A stretch of DNA of 64,000 bases from JAMXLO01 sp036265005. Its GTDB lineage: Bacteria; Pseudomonadota; Alphaproteobacteria; Acetobacterales; Acetobacteraceae. The notes below the pieces were generated by a model. The model did not search any database. It was not told the origin of the DNA and worked only from the letters and a program-made list of their open reading frames with translations. Of this stretch, positions 16,867 through 25,551 are shown piece after piece. The translations under genes were made by a program, and so were the position numbers. Positions within the stretch are counted from its first letter, which is position 1, and each line of letters begins with the position of its first letter. The stretch lies in the NCBI GenBank assembly GCA_036265005.1, contig DATAPW010000030.1:5753-69752 (forward strand), given 5' to 3'.

Positions 16867-19800
16867 CTAGTCTGCCTGCGCGGCTTCGCGGACGGTTCGC
16901 GACCTGGAGCGCCTGTCCGTCCGCACCAGGTTCAACCAGGCGGCACGGCGCTCGCTTGCCTGCGCGGCCAGCGTGGCGTCGGCGAAGGCGGCGCGTGCGC
17001 CCTCGGCCAATCGCCGCCGCAGCGCACCATCACGGATCAGCCCCGACAGCGCGACGAACCATGCATTCTCATCGTCCGGCAACAGCCTGCCACCGGGACC
17101 ATCGGCCAGACTGCCGCGATAGACCGCGCGATCCGACGCCAGCACGGGCAATCCAAGTGCAGCGTAATCCAGCGCCTTGATTGCCGACTTGCAGAGATTG
17201 AATGGCGTATCCGCCAGCGGCGCGATCCCGATGTCCCAGTGCTGTTGCGTCATCCAATTGACAAAGCCTGGGTACGACGATGTGGCGTTTACCGTCATGC
17301 CGATGCGGTTCACCCACGACGGCATGTCAGGCCGGCTGCTGACACCCAGCAGATCGATCGACACATGCTCGGCGAACACCGCCTTCACCCGCGCCAACGC
17401 CGCCTCGACAATGGCGAAATCGGCATCATGGGTGGCGGTGCCCATGAACAGGATGCGCACCGGTCCTTGCCGAGGCGCGGACGGGGGCGGAAAGGCCGCC
17501 CACAACCTCTCGTCCAGCCCATTGCGCACCACCCGCACATCGTCGCGCAGTTCCGCCAGCGTCGCCGCGAGTGCCGGCGTGGACACCCACACGGCGCCGG
17601 CGCCACGGATCAGGCGCGAGACAAGCCGCGCACGCGGACGCAGCAGGCCGGCATCCGGGTGGTCGCGCGGGATGTGCCGCAAATCGTCATCGATATCGTA
17701 CAGCAGGGTGATGTCATGATCGCGACAGTGGCGGATCAGCGCGTCGGCGGCGTCCAGGTCGGGCACCGCGTAGCGCTGGGTAACGAAGACATCGGCGCGA
17801 TAGGACAGCGCCTCGTCGGCATCGGCCAACACGATGTCCCATTCGCCGCCGATCGCCGGGTGGTCCAGCGGTTGCAGCAGCCGGATATAGGCGCAGGGGG
17901 TCAGTGCGCCGCCGGAGAATCGCTCGGGAATGACCACGACGCTGACCCGTCCGTCGCGGCGCAGATCCACCAACGCGCCATCATCGCGGACCGCGGACGG
18001 ACGCACGTACTGATCGCGGTAGAAATCCGCCACCGGTTTGCGCGGCTTGCCCGTCGGCGGTTTGCGACCGCGCGCCAGTTCGCTGCGCACCTTGTCGAAC
18101 GTGGCGATCCATTCCTCGATTGACGCTTCGGGATCGACGAGCCAGCTCAGCGGCCGTCCCTCGAGCCGTTCGGGGAATGCGCCGATGCGCGTGGCGACAA
18201 TGGGCAGGCCGGCATCGATCGCAGCGCTGAGCGTGTAGCTGTAGGTCTCCGGCCACTGGGCCGGAAACCACACGACATGCGGCCTGATCTCGGCCAGCAG
18301 TGCCGGCAGGTCGGACTCCTCGTACTCGCCGGTCGTCTCGATACGGTCGGCCAGCGCCGCGGGCAAATCCTGTTCGGCATAGCCGATTAGCTGGATCGTC
18401 AACTCCGCGGGATCCGACGCCGACGCAACATTCAGGACCGTCACCCCGCCCTTCTGGTTGGCCAGCACGCCGATCACCGCCACGCGCAGTGCGGCCTTCT
18501 TGCCGAGTGGGGTCGGCGACAGCGGCCACGAACCACCTGCCATCACCTCGTGCGGTACAACGATCGCGTTGCGATCGACGCCATAGCGCGCCAGGCGCCT
18601 GCGTGCGTCCTCGCTTGGGCAGATCACCCGTTCGGCTTCGATGAGCTGCCAGGCGTTGCCGCGCCGCCACGAGGTGATGTCGCGCGCGCCATAGCTGGAG
18701 CGGTCGGCGATGCACGAATTGCATCCGGCAGCAGGCGGCTCGCCGCAATACGCACCCTGCAGCCACGGCAACAGGTTCACCTGCGGGCAGATCGCGAAAT
18801 AGTCGTGCACCGTCACGTCGAACGGCACCGCGAGCCGGCGGAACAGCGCGCGGACATTCACATCCATGCCCATCAGATGATGGATATGGCCGCGGATCAC
18901 GCCGGCCGATTGCAGCACCAGCGTCAGGTCGGCCAATCGTTCGGCCGGCAGCGCCAGTTCCGGATGGCCGGGCAATGCCGGTACGGTCAGTGCAGCCCCA
19001 CGGGCGGTTGATTCCAGCAACAGGACATTGGCCTGCCCTGCGATCCGCTCAACCAGCTCGTTGATGTGCCGCCGCACGCCGCCACCCAGATCATGCGTCA
19101 GCATCAGGATCGTCGGCTTGCCCGAGCGACGAAACAGCTCCGTGGTGACGGCAAAGCGATACGGACCGGCGGCGTCCAGCTTGACGTGCTGCGCGACCAG
19201 GCGCGCATAGTGCGGATAGCGCTGCGCCAACAGATCCATGCCGTGCTGCCTGGCGGATTCGGAGCCCGCGCCGAAGCTCACCGCGCCTTCGTGATAGACA
19301 AACGTGTCGCACGCCAGCAGATGGCGCCAGCCGCGCGCGCTGGCACGCAGGCAGAAATCGTTTTCCTCGCCGTAGCCGCGGCCGAACGCTTCGGCGTCGA
19401 ATGCGCCGACATCGGCCAATGCCGCGCGACGGATATACATGCAGAATCCGACCGTGGTCGGCAGTTCCACGCTGCGCCCGCCATTCGCCGCATGGCAGGC
19501 GGCGTCCAGCGCCGCCACCTCGAGGCCGAACACCGGCGCACTGCCCTCGATGCGGGGATAGCTGCAGATCGTCGCATTGTTGGAGAACGGCGACACCGAT
19601 GCCACGCGCGGCGTGGCATAAGCGTGGCCGGCGAGCCGTACCAGCCAGCCCGGCGGCACCTCGGTATCGCTGTTCAGCAGCACCACGTCGTGTGAACCAG
19701 CGGCATCGATGCCGGTGTTCACCGACGCGACGAAGCCCTGATTGCGTCGGTTGCGCACCAGCTCAATCCGGCCCTCGGTGGCCAGCGTGTCCAGCCAAAC

Positions 19801-20400
19801 TGACAGTTTCGGCTCCGGCGAGCGGTCGTCCACCACGATCAGCCGCCCGGTCGGTCGCTGCGGATCGGCGAGCACGGTTTCGATGCAGCGCTGCGTCTGC
19901 TCCAGGCCGCGATAGACCGGTATGATGACGTCCACCACGACATTGGGCGGAGCGGTCGGCGACGCGACGTGGGTCGGGAGATAGTCGCGGATCGCGATCG
20001 GCTTTTCCGTCAGCCAGCCGCGGGCAATACCAAACAGCAGGTGGTAGAGCAGCGGATTGGCCGCGGCTTCAGGATGCTGGTCCACGTAATACGCGGCGTC
20101 GAAGCGAGGATGCGGATTGCGCAGTTCGGCAGCGCCCATCTGCAGGTAGTGCAGCAACGGGTGTTGCGCGGAATTCGCCACGTCCGGGTAGTGCGTCAGA
20201 TACCAGGCGCTGTCGAAGAACCGGTTCGGATCGCGGCCCTCGGCGGCGCCATAGTGCACAAAATGATGCAGCGGATCGGTACCGGAGGCACCGACATCGG
20301 GATAGCGCGACAGGTACCAGTCGGGATCGAAAAATCCGGACAGCGCGTCGCCAAGATCGGCGACGGAGGTCGCTTTTGGTGCTTCGGGCGAAGGCGACAT
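16867..20400 (-). CDS. Large multi-domain glycosyltransferase (repeat region, GT2 and GT4-type domains)
   Basis: A 1177-residue protein. Residues 23-130 hold three copies of a ~38-residue repeat with the pattern FDxxWYLxxYPDV...PLxHYxxxGAAExRxPxxxFD, seen at the N-terminus of many multi-domain rhizobial and acetic-acid-bacterial glycosyltransferases. Residues 156-400 form a GT2 domain (VVDVIIPVYRGLEQTQRCIE, VVDDRSPEPKL, LLNSDTEVPPGWL). Residues about 430-790 are a GT4-like GT-B domain (PTILMLTHDLGGGVRRHINEL), followed by a third GT-B-like domain to the end (VSVVVIPERFSGG, LLYDIDDDLRHIP). No signal or membrane helix. Probably builds a surface polysaccharide. ATG 20400 has AGGGA 9 bases upstream; a longer in-frame extension through non-conserved sequence is rejected. 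Confidence 0.9.
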   Translation of the reverse strand: MSPSPEAPKATSVADLGDALSGFFDPDWYLSRYPDVGASGTDPLHHFVHYGAAEGRDPNRFFDSAWYLTHYPDVANSAQHPLLHYLQMGAAELRNPHPRFDAAYYVDQHPEAAANPLLYHLLFGIARGWLTEKPIAIRDYLPTHVASPTAPPNVVVDVIIPVYRGLEQTQRCIETVLADPQRPTGRLIVVDDRSPEPKLSVWLDTLATEGRIELVRNRRNQGFVASVNTGIDAAGSHDVVLLNSDTEVPPGWLVRLAGHAYATPRVASVSPFSNNATICSYPRIEGSAPVFGLEVAALDAACHAANGGRSVELPTTVGFCMYIRRAALADVGAFDAEAFGRGYGEENDFCLRASARGWRHLLACDTFVYHEGAVSFGAGSESARQHGMDLLAQRYPHYARLVAQHVKLDAAGPYRFAVTTELFRRSGKPTILMLTHDLGGGVRRHINELVERIAGQANVLLLESTARGAALTVPALPGHPELALPAERLADLTLVLQSAGVIRGHIHHLMGMDVNVRALFRRLAVPFDVTVHDYFAICPQVNLLPWLQGAYCGEPPAAGCNSCIADRSSYGARDITSWRRGNAWQLIEAERVICPSEDARRRLARYGVDRNAIVVPHEVMAGGSWPLSPTPLGKKAALRVAVIGVLANQKGGVTVLNVASASDPAELTIQLIGYAEQDLPAALADRIETTGEYEESDLPALLAEIRPHVVWFPAQWPETYSYTLSAAIDAGLPIVATRIGAFPERLEGRPLSWLVDPEASIEEWIATFDKVRSELARGRKPPTGKPRKPVADFYRDQYVRPSAVRDDGALVDLRRDGRVSVVVIPERFSGGALTPCAYIRLLQPLDHPAIGGEWDIVLADADEALSYRADVFVTQRYAVPDLDAADALIRHCRDHDITLLYDIDDDLRHIPRDHPDAGLLRPRARLVSRLIRGAGAVWVSTPALAATLAELRDDVRVVRNGLDERLWAAFPPPSAPRQGPVRILFMGTATHDADFAIVEAALARVKAVFAEHVSIDLLGVSSRPDMPSWVNRIGMTVNATSSYPGFVNWMTQQHWDIGIAPLADTPFNLCKSAIKALDYAALGLPVLASDRAVYRGSLADGPGGRLLPDDENAWFVALSGLIRDGALRRRLAEGARAAFADATLAAQASERRAAWLNLVRTDRRSRSRTVREAAQAD

Positions 20401-20685
20401 GCCGGTCGATTCCCTGTGCAGCCCGTCGCGTCCGGCCGATACGCCTGAGGCGTGCCGCTGCGTTGGCGGTGAGGCAAGCGCTTCCCGCAGATAGCCGTGC
20501 GTGTCAAGCTGGAACGCCTTGATCGGGGTGCGAAGTAAGGAAGGGTCCACGCAGAGCACGCCGAGGACCACAGAGGGCCACTGAGAAGGCAGGATGATTG
20601 CGCTTCGCGCGCAGCGTTCGGTTCACTGCCTCGGTGGCTTTCCGTGTGGGACCTTGGCTGCCCCCGACGTGACGGAGCAGGAACG

Positions 20686-21474
20686 ATGGACAAGATCGCC
20701 GTCTGCGCGATCTTCAAGGATGAGGCCCCCTACCTGCTGGAATGGATTGCGTTCCACAAGATGGTCGGCGTCGATCTATTCGTGCTGTACGACAATGGCA
20801 GCAGCGACGGTGGCAGCGACGTGGTGCGACGATCCGACTTTGCCCGCAATGTGGCCCTGATCGACTGGTCCGACCGGCCCGGGCAACTTTCCGCCTACAA
20901 CCATTTTCGCATCAATCACGCGCCGGGCTTCACCTGGGTGGCGTTCATCGATATCGACGAATTCATCATGCCGGCGGCCGGCAACTCGATTCGCGACATC
21001 CTGATGCGCAAGGCCTACCGGCCCTATGCGCAGATCCTGCTGCAATGGCTGGTGTTCGGGCCATCGGGCCACGACCGCCGGCCCGCGGGACTGGTGCTCG
21101 AGAACTACACGCGCCGCCTGCCGGAAGCAGCCGATGCCAGCCGCCACGTCAAGGCGCTGGTGCGAACGGCGTACCTGGCCGGCGTCGACTACACGCCGCA
21201 CGCCGCAGAATGCACCGGTCCGACCTGCAATACACGGGCCGAGGCCGTGCTGCCCTACGCCATCCAGCCGACCGAGTGCCACGAGGTCATGGCGATCCAC
21301 CACTATTTCACCAAGTCGGTGGAGGACTGGGCATTCAAGCGCCGCCGCGGTCGGGGGGATTCGCTTGAGCCGTACCAGGATCAGGTGTTCGCCGATGTCG
21401 CCAACGAGGCGACGGTGGAAGACCCGCGGGCGCTGCGGTTCGGACCGAGATTGCGTGCGCTGTTGCGCGCCTGA
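20686..21474 (+). CDS. GT-A glycosyltransferase, Glyco_tranf_2_4/GT92-like (tandem copy 1)
   Basis: A 262-residue cytosolic protein. MDKIAVCAIFKDEAPYLLEW, then FVLYDNGSSDGG, WVAFIDIDEFIMP with the DxD metal motif (DIDE), and PTECHEVMAIHHYFTKS near the C-terminus, match small GT92/Glyco_tranf_2_4-type transferases. No signal peptide or membrane helix. ATG 20686 has GGAG (20674-20677) 8-9 bases upstream. It is closely related to the next gene: only 4 of the first 43 residues differ. It is divergent from the large glycosyltransferase 285 bases away, which contains imperfect CACAGAG/CTCTGTG-type repeats. Confidence 0.88.
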   Translation: MDKIAVCAIFKDEAPYLLEWIAFHKMVGVDLFVLYDNGSSDGGSDVVRRSDFARNVALIDWSDRPGQLSAYNHFRINHAPGFTWVAFIDIDEFIMPAAGNSIRDILMRKAYRPYAQILLQWLVFGPSGHDRRPAGLVLENYTRRLPEAADASRHVKALVRTAYLAGVDYTPHAAECTGPTCNTRAEAVLPYAIQPTECHEVMAIHHYFTKSVEDWAFKRRRGRGDSLEPYQDQVFADVANEATVEDPRALRFGPRLRALLRA

Positions 21475-21564
21475 CGCGCGGGTGCCCTGCGTGCCACTGG
21501 ACAGAACGTGTCAGGTGCGCTCTTGGGGGATGCCGGCGGGCCGGCCGATGCAAAGCGGGGGACA

Positions 21565-22365
21565 ATGGACAAGATCGCCGCCTGCGCGATTTTCAAAAAC
21601 GAGGCGCCCTACCTCCTGGAGTGGCTGGCATTCCACAAGATGGTCGGGGTGGACCTGTTCGTGCTGTACGACAATGGCAGCACCGACGGCGGCGCCGACC
21701 TGATCCGCCAATCCAGCTTTGCCCGCAACGTCACGATCGTCGAATGGTCGCATGCCGCCGGCCAGATGCCCGCCTACCAGGATTTCTGCGACAACCACGC
21801 TGCGCGCTTCGACTGGGTGGCGTTCATCGACCTGGACGAGTTCATCGTGCCGGCCAGCGGCAGTTCGATCCGTGACGCGCTGATGCGCCGCCTCTATGCG
21901 GAGTTCTCGGCGATCGTGCTGCAATGGCTGGTGTTCGGGCCGTGCGGCCATCAGCGCAGGCCCGAGGGACTGGTGATCGAGAACTACACCACGCGGCTGC
22001 CGGAGGACTTCCCCGCCAGCCGGCATGTGAAGACGCTGGCGCGCGGCAGGGCGGTGACGACCGCGGGTTCCACGCCGCACATCATCAATGTCAGCGGTCC
22101 GACCTGCAACACGCGCGGCGAGGCCGTCCTGTCGTATGCCGAACAGCCGGATGCCTGCCACGACGTGATGGCGCTCAACCACTATTTCACCAAGTCGCGC
22201 GACGACTGGACATTCAAGCTGCGGCGCGGCAAGGCCGATGCGGCAAGCCCGACCACCAACCCGTATCCCGACAATATCTATTTCGATGTCGAGCGGGATG
22301 CCAATGTGGAAGACCTGCGCGCCGCGCGCTTTGCACCGCGTCTGCGTGCGCTGCTGCGGAGCTGA
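21565..22365 (+). CDS. GT-A glycosyltransferase, Glyco_tranf_2_4/GT92-like (tandem copy 2)
   Basis: A 266-residue paralogue of 20686-21474, starting 90 bases after its stop. MDKIAACAIFKNEAPYLLEW, FVLYDNGSTDGG, WVAFIDLDEFIVP (DxD motif DLDE) and DVMALNHYFTKS are shared. The middle differs more: the segment around residues 155-180 and the tail before NPYPDNIYFDVERDAN are diverged, so the copies may accept different donors or acceptors. ATG 21565 has CGGGGG 6-7 bases upstream; a few longer in-frame starts reach back to 21508 but these residues do not match the paralogue. Convergent, 18 bases, with the GT2 gene downstream. Confidence 0.88.
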   Translation: MDKIAACAIFKNEAPYLLEWLAFHKMVGVDLFVLYDNGSTDGGADLIRQSSFARNVTIVEWSHAAGQMPAYQDFCDNHAARFDWVAFIDLDEFIVPASGSSIRDALMRRLYAEFSAIVLQWLVFGPCGHQRRPEGLVIENYTTRLPEDFPASRHVKTLARGRAVTTAGSTPHIINVSGPTCNTRGEAVLSYAEQPDACHDVMALNHYFTKSRDDWTFKLRRGKADAASPTTNPYPDNIYFDVERDANVEDLRAARFAPRLRALLRS

Positions 22366-22383
22366 CCGCACCGCTCCCGGTGA

Positions 22384-23160
22384 TCAGCCGCCGCCGTGCA
22401 GTGCGCCGGTCATCTCGGCGCGGAACTGTGCCATTTCAGTGTCGTCGCGCCATGGCGCGCGGTAGGCCTCTTCGAACAGCAACTGGCGGCACAGCAGCCA
22501 GTTGCGATCGCTGTCGGCCATGTTGAAGAACGAATGCGTCTTGAGCACCTGGATGTTGCTCTTCAGCAGCTTGTAGATCGGCCGCACCTCGCCATCGATA
22601 TCCTCATAGGTGCCGCCGTAGCCTACCCGCAGCAGCCGGCGGCTATGCTCGACATGCTCCTGGCCGAAACCGCGGAAACGCGGGTCGAAGTAACCACCGT
22701 ACAGCAGCGCCGCACGCGAGAAGCTGCTGCATTGCGCGGTGACATCCTTGCTCAGGATCGGATCGTCGACCGTGCCGGCGCCCTTCAGGAAGCTGTCGGG
22801 AAACCAATCGCCGGCCAGGTTGGCATGCCCCCAGCTCTGGGCCGCCCGCACCCAGTCCTGCTCCCACCCATCCACGGTGGGAAATGCGTCGTCCTCCAGC
22901 AGGATGACCACGTCGCATTGCACGATGGCGCCGAGCAGGAAGAGGGCGCGGTTCTTGTTCCAGGCGATGCCCATGTTCTGGCCGGTGACCAGGGTCACGT
23001 TCTGCGATCGCACCATCTCGACGGTGCCATCCTGCGAGCCGTCATCCGCCACCGCCAATGCACAGGGCGTGGTGGTATGCGCCCGCACTCGCGCCAGCGT
23101 CTCGGCCAGCACGTCCTTGCGGTTGCAGGTGATGATCCCAATCCCGATACGGGTCGCCAT
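22384..23160 (-). CDS. Family 2 glycosyltransferase
   Basis: A 258-residue GT-A protein. MATRIGIGIITCNRKDVLAE, LAVADDGSQDGTVEMV, and a VVILLEDDAFPT (EDD) motif where the DxD metal-binding residues sit in other GT2 enzymes show the fold; RGFGQEHVEHSRRLLRVGYGG matches the catalytic/acceptor region. No signal peptide. ATG 23160 has AAAGAG 5-6 bases upstream; the longer in-frame extension (to 23208) is unlike the family. Together with the three genes to the left it forms a surface-glycan assembly locus; no polymerase, flippase or export genes are in the window, so the product is probably elongated or attached by enzymes elsewhere. Confidence 0.87.
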   Translation of the reverse strand: MATRIGIGIITCNRKDVLAETLARVRAHTTTPCALAVADDGSQDGTVEMVRSQNVTLVTGQNMGIAWNKNRALFLLGAIVQCDVVILLEDDAFPTVDGWEQDWVRAAQSWGHANLAGDWFPDSFLKGAGTVDDPILSKDVTAQCSSFSRAALLYGGYFDPRFRGFGQEHVEHSRRLLRVGYGGTYEDIDGEVRPIYKLLKSNIQVLKTHSFFNMADSDRNWLLCRQLLFEEAYRAPWRDDTEMAQFRAEMTGALHGGG

Positions 23161-23227
23161 AAAGCTCTTTCGGCCGTCGTGAGAGGTGGTTGTATAGCAG
23201 TTCGGCAAATTGCCGAGGAATGGGCGC

Positions 23228-23256
23228 GATGGGTACCGCTTCGCTCCCTACCCTCC
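23228..23256 (+). repeat. Dispersed palindromic repeat, family D, partial copy
   Basis: GATGGGTACCGCTTCGCT then CCCTACC: the same sequence type as the GATGGG...CTACCCATCC element at 62938-62969. It overlaps the 3' end of the chromate-transporter half gene (its stop lies at 23248) and the space before the glycosyltransferase gene. Confidence 0.6.
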
Positions 23257-23769
23257 GACCAGCGTCAGCAACATCGCGCCAGTGGCCATCACCGCCAGCG
23301 GATGCAGCCGGGTGAATGCCAGCACCAGCGTCGTTACGGCGGTCACCGCGTAGGCGGCCCAGCCATGCTCGGTGCCGCGGGCAATCGCGATTCCGCTCGC
23401 GATCGTCAGGCCGACCGAAACCGGCGCCAGCGCCTGTTCGAGCGTCTCGCGCCAGGCGGCACCGCCGGCGCGGTGCCAGACGCGCGCCACGCCATACGCC
23501 AGCATTGACGAAGGACCGAACATCGCCAGCAGCGCCACCAGGCCGCCGGCCACGCCGGCCGCCTTCTGGCCGATCAGCACGACGATCAGCGAACCGGGAG
23601 GCACGGCGCGGGACAGCGCGAACATGTCGAGGAACTCGCGTCCGGTGACCCAGTGGTGCACGTCCACCGCGGCGCGCTGCATGTCGGGCAGCGCCGCCGC
23701 GCCGCCACCGAACGCCAGCAGCGACAGCAGGCTGAACACCGTGGCGATCTGCAGCAGCGTGGCGATCAT
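23248..23769 (-). CDS. Chromate transporter, short-chain (CHR) half protein 2
   Basis: A 173-residue membrane protein with about five helices and one CHR domain. FSLLSLLAFGGGAAALPDMQRAAV has the conserved FGGG motif followed by D and R; GLVALLAMFGPSSMLAY and RETLEQALAPVSVGLTIASG match the second half of the CHR fold. With the preceding half gene it would form a two-chain short-chain chromate (or organic anion) exporter of the ChrA family. The start ATG (23767-23769) overlaps the stop of the first half gene (TGA 23766-23768), a coupled ATGA. Chromate is the best-known substrate, but many CHR pairs have unproven function. Confidence 0.88.
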   Translation of the reverse strand: MIATLLQIATVFSLLSLLAFGGGAAALPDMQRAAVDVHHWVTGREFLDMFALSRAVPPGSLIVVLIGQKAAGVAGGLVALLAMFGPSSMLAYGVARVWHRAGGAAWRETLEQALAPVSVGLTIASGIAIARGTEHGWAAYAVTAVTTLVLAFTRLHPLAVMATGAMLLTLVGG

Positions 23770-24332
23770 GGCGTGCGCTGCCATAGGGTGAGCGCGAGGC
23801 TGGTCGGCAGCATGACCAGCAGCACCTCCAGCAACGGGATGCGGAGGATGCCGATGCCCACGACGATGGCGGCGGCGATCAGCGCCGGCCCGAGGCGGCG
23901 GATGTTGATGCGGGCCAGCCTGATGCCGGTGGCGATATTGAACCCGATGGCGGCCGCGCCGGCGCCCGCCAGCGCCACGTTCAGCCAATGTCCGCCCGGC
24001 GCGCCACGGGCGGCGAAGTAGAAAGTGCCGATGATCAGCAGGATGGCCAGCGGCACCAGCATCAGGCCGGCAAGCGCGACCAGGGCGCCGATCGCACCAC
24101 GCAGTTGGGCGCCGATCAGCACCGCCAGGTTGGGGTTGGTCGCGCCGGGCACGAGCTGGCTGAGTGCGTAACAGGACAGGAACTGCTGGTCGTCGAGCCA
24201 GCCGCGCTTCTCCACCAGTTCACGGCGGATCCAGCCCGTCAGGCCGCCGCCGAAGCTGGTCGAGCCGATGACCAGGAAACTGATGAACAGCGCGCCCAGG
24301 CTGGCCGGACGGGGGTTGGTGCGATTCGCCAT
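23766..24332 (-). CDS. Chromate transporter, short-chain (CHR) half protein 1
   Basis: A 188-residue membrane protein with one CHR domain: LGALFISFLVIGSTSFGGGLTGW has the FGGG motif, then RRELVEKRGWLDDQQFLSCYAL, VPGATNPNLAVLIG, and further helices ending in PTSLALTLWQRTP. It is the first half of the pair with 23248-23769, stop and start overlapping. Start at ATG 24332 (MANRTNPRPASLG) is preferred because it lies just before the first helix; an in-frame upstream extension reads through the 16-bp tandem repeats and is not credible as protein. No strong ribosome binding site is visible before 24332. Confidence 0.85.
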   Translation of the reverse strand: MANRTNPRPASLGALFISFLVIGSTSFGGGLTGWIRRELVEKRGWLDDQQFLSCYALSQLVPGATNPNLAVLIGAQLRGAIGALVALAGLMLVPLAILLIIGTFYFAARGAPGGHWLNVALAGAGAAAIGFNIATGIRLARINIRRLGPALIAAAIVVGIGILRIPLLEVLLVMLPTSLALTLWQRTP

Positions 24333-24390
24333 CCGACCATTCAACCGCGTCCGGTGTAAGCTCGATACAGGCAATGCTAATGGGCCGGTG

Positions 24391-24470
24391 GGTGAGGACT
24401 TGGCAGGGTGAGGACTTGGCAGGGTGAGGACTTGGCAGGGCAAGGACTTGGCAGGGCAAGGACTTGGCAG
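24391..24470 (+). repeat. Five-copy 16-bp tandem direct repeat
   Basis: Three identical copies of GGTGAGGACTTGGCAG (24391-24438) followed by two of GGCAAGGACTTGGCAG (24439-24470) and a partial GGCATGGC. All repeats are directly adjacent, with no spacer between units. Located between the divergent chromate-transporter and aldo/keto reductase genes, 56 bases before the latter's start. Confidence 0.95.
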
Positions 24471-24525
24471 GGCATGGCCCAGCCCCGACATCGGCAACGC
24501 ACGACAACGCACGGAGAGACAGGCG

Positions 24526-25530
24526 ATGGAATATCGGACCTTGGGTCGCAGCGGATTGCGGGTATCGCCGCTCTGCCTGGGCAGCATGATGTTCGGCGGC
24601 GCCACAGACGAACCCACCGCAGCACGGATCGTGGCGCGCGCGCGCGAGCAGGGAATCAACTTCATCGACTCCGCCGACGGCTACAATTCCGGGAAGTCGG
24701 AGGAAATCGTCGGCCGTGCGATCCGCGAGCACCGGTCGTGGTGGGTGCTGGCCACCAAATGCGCCAATCCGACCGGGAACGGACCGAATGCCAGGGGCGT
24801 CTCGCGCCGGCACGTGTTCGACGCAGTGGATGGCAGCCTGCGCCGTCTCGGCGCGGACGTGATCGACCTGCTGTATCTGCACAAGGAGGACCACGCAACG
24901 CCGCTCGGCGAGACGGTGCGGGCACTGGCCGACCTGACCCGGGCGGGCAAGATCCGCTATTTCGGCGTGTCGAACTATCGCTCCTGGCGCGTCGCTGAAA
25001 TCTGCCGGTTGTGCGACGAGGCCGGGATTGACCGGCCGATCGCCAGCCAGCCGCTGTACAATGCATTGAACCGCGAGGTGGAGGTGGAGCACCTGCCGGC
25101 GTGCAACTATTTTGGCCTGGGCGTGGTGCCGTACAGCCCGTTGGCGCGCGGCGTGCTGACCGGGAAATACGCGCCGAATGTCACCCCCGATCCAGCCAGC
25201 CGCGCCGGGCGGCGCGATCGCCGCATGATGGAATCCGAATGGCGGCCGGAAAGCCTGGCGATCGCGCAGGAGATCGCGGCGCAGGCCCGCGAACGCGGCG
25301 TGACGCCGGGAACCTTCGCCATGGCCTGGGTGCTCAACAACCGGCTGGTGACAGCCGCCGTCGCCGGACCACGCACCGAACAGCAATGGGAGGAATACGG
25401 CGCAGCCCTGGAATGTCGCTTGACCGCGGAAGACGAGGCACTGGTGGATCGCTTGGTCTCGCCGGGCCATCCGTCAACGCCGGGCTACAACGACCCGCAA
25501 TATCCGATCGAGGGACGGCTACCGCGATAA
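24526..25530 (+). CDS. Aldo/keto reductase
   Basis: A 334-residue NAD(P)H-dependent oxidoreductase of the AKR (TIM barrel) superfamily. MEYRTLGRSGLRVSPLCLGS opens the barrel; the catalytic Asp, Tyr, Lys and His are in FIDSADGYNSGKSEE (Asp and Tyr), LATKCANPT (Lys) and DLLYLHKED (His). The cofactor-binding end has VPYSPLARGVLTGKY and VAGPRTEQQWEE. The substrate is not identifiable. ATG 24526 has GGAGAGACAGG 4-12 bases upstream; upstream in-frame starts lie inside the tandem repeats. Convergent with kdpA, 21 bases apart. Confidence 0.9.
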   Translation: MEYRTLGRSGLRVSPLCLGSMMFGGATDEPTAARIVARAREQGINFIDSADGYNSGKSEEIVGRAIREHRSWWVLATKCANPTGNGPNARGVSRRHVFDAVDGSLRRLGADVIDLLYLHKEDHATPLGETVRALADLTRAGKIRYFGVSNYRSWRVAEICRLCDEAGIDRPIASQPLYNALNREVEVEHLPACNYFGLGVVPYSPLARGVLTGKYAPNVTPDPASRAGRRDRRMMESEWRPESLAIAQEIAAQARERGVTPGTFAMAWVLNNRLVTAAVAGPRTEQQWEEYGAALECRLTAEDEALVDRLVSPGHPSTPGYNDPQYPIEGRLPR

Positions 25531-25551
25531 CGTCGCTCGGCCTGTCGCCGG

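Noticed and set aside
20401..20685. Imperfect CACAGAG/CTCTGTG-type inverted sequence between the glycosyltransferase genes
   Set aside because: Arms pair poorly with several gaps; noted as a possible diverged repeat but not strong enough for a feature.
24391..24470. Possible CRISPR array
   Set aside because: The 16-bp units are directly joined with no spacers, and no cas genes are in the window.
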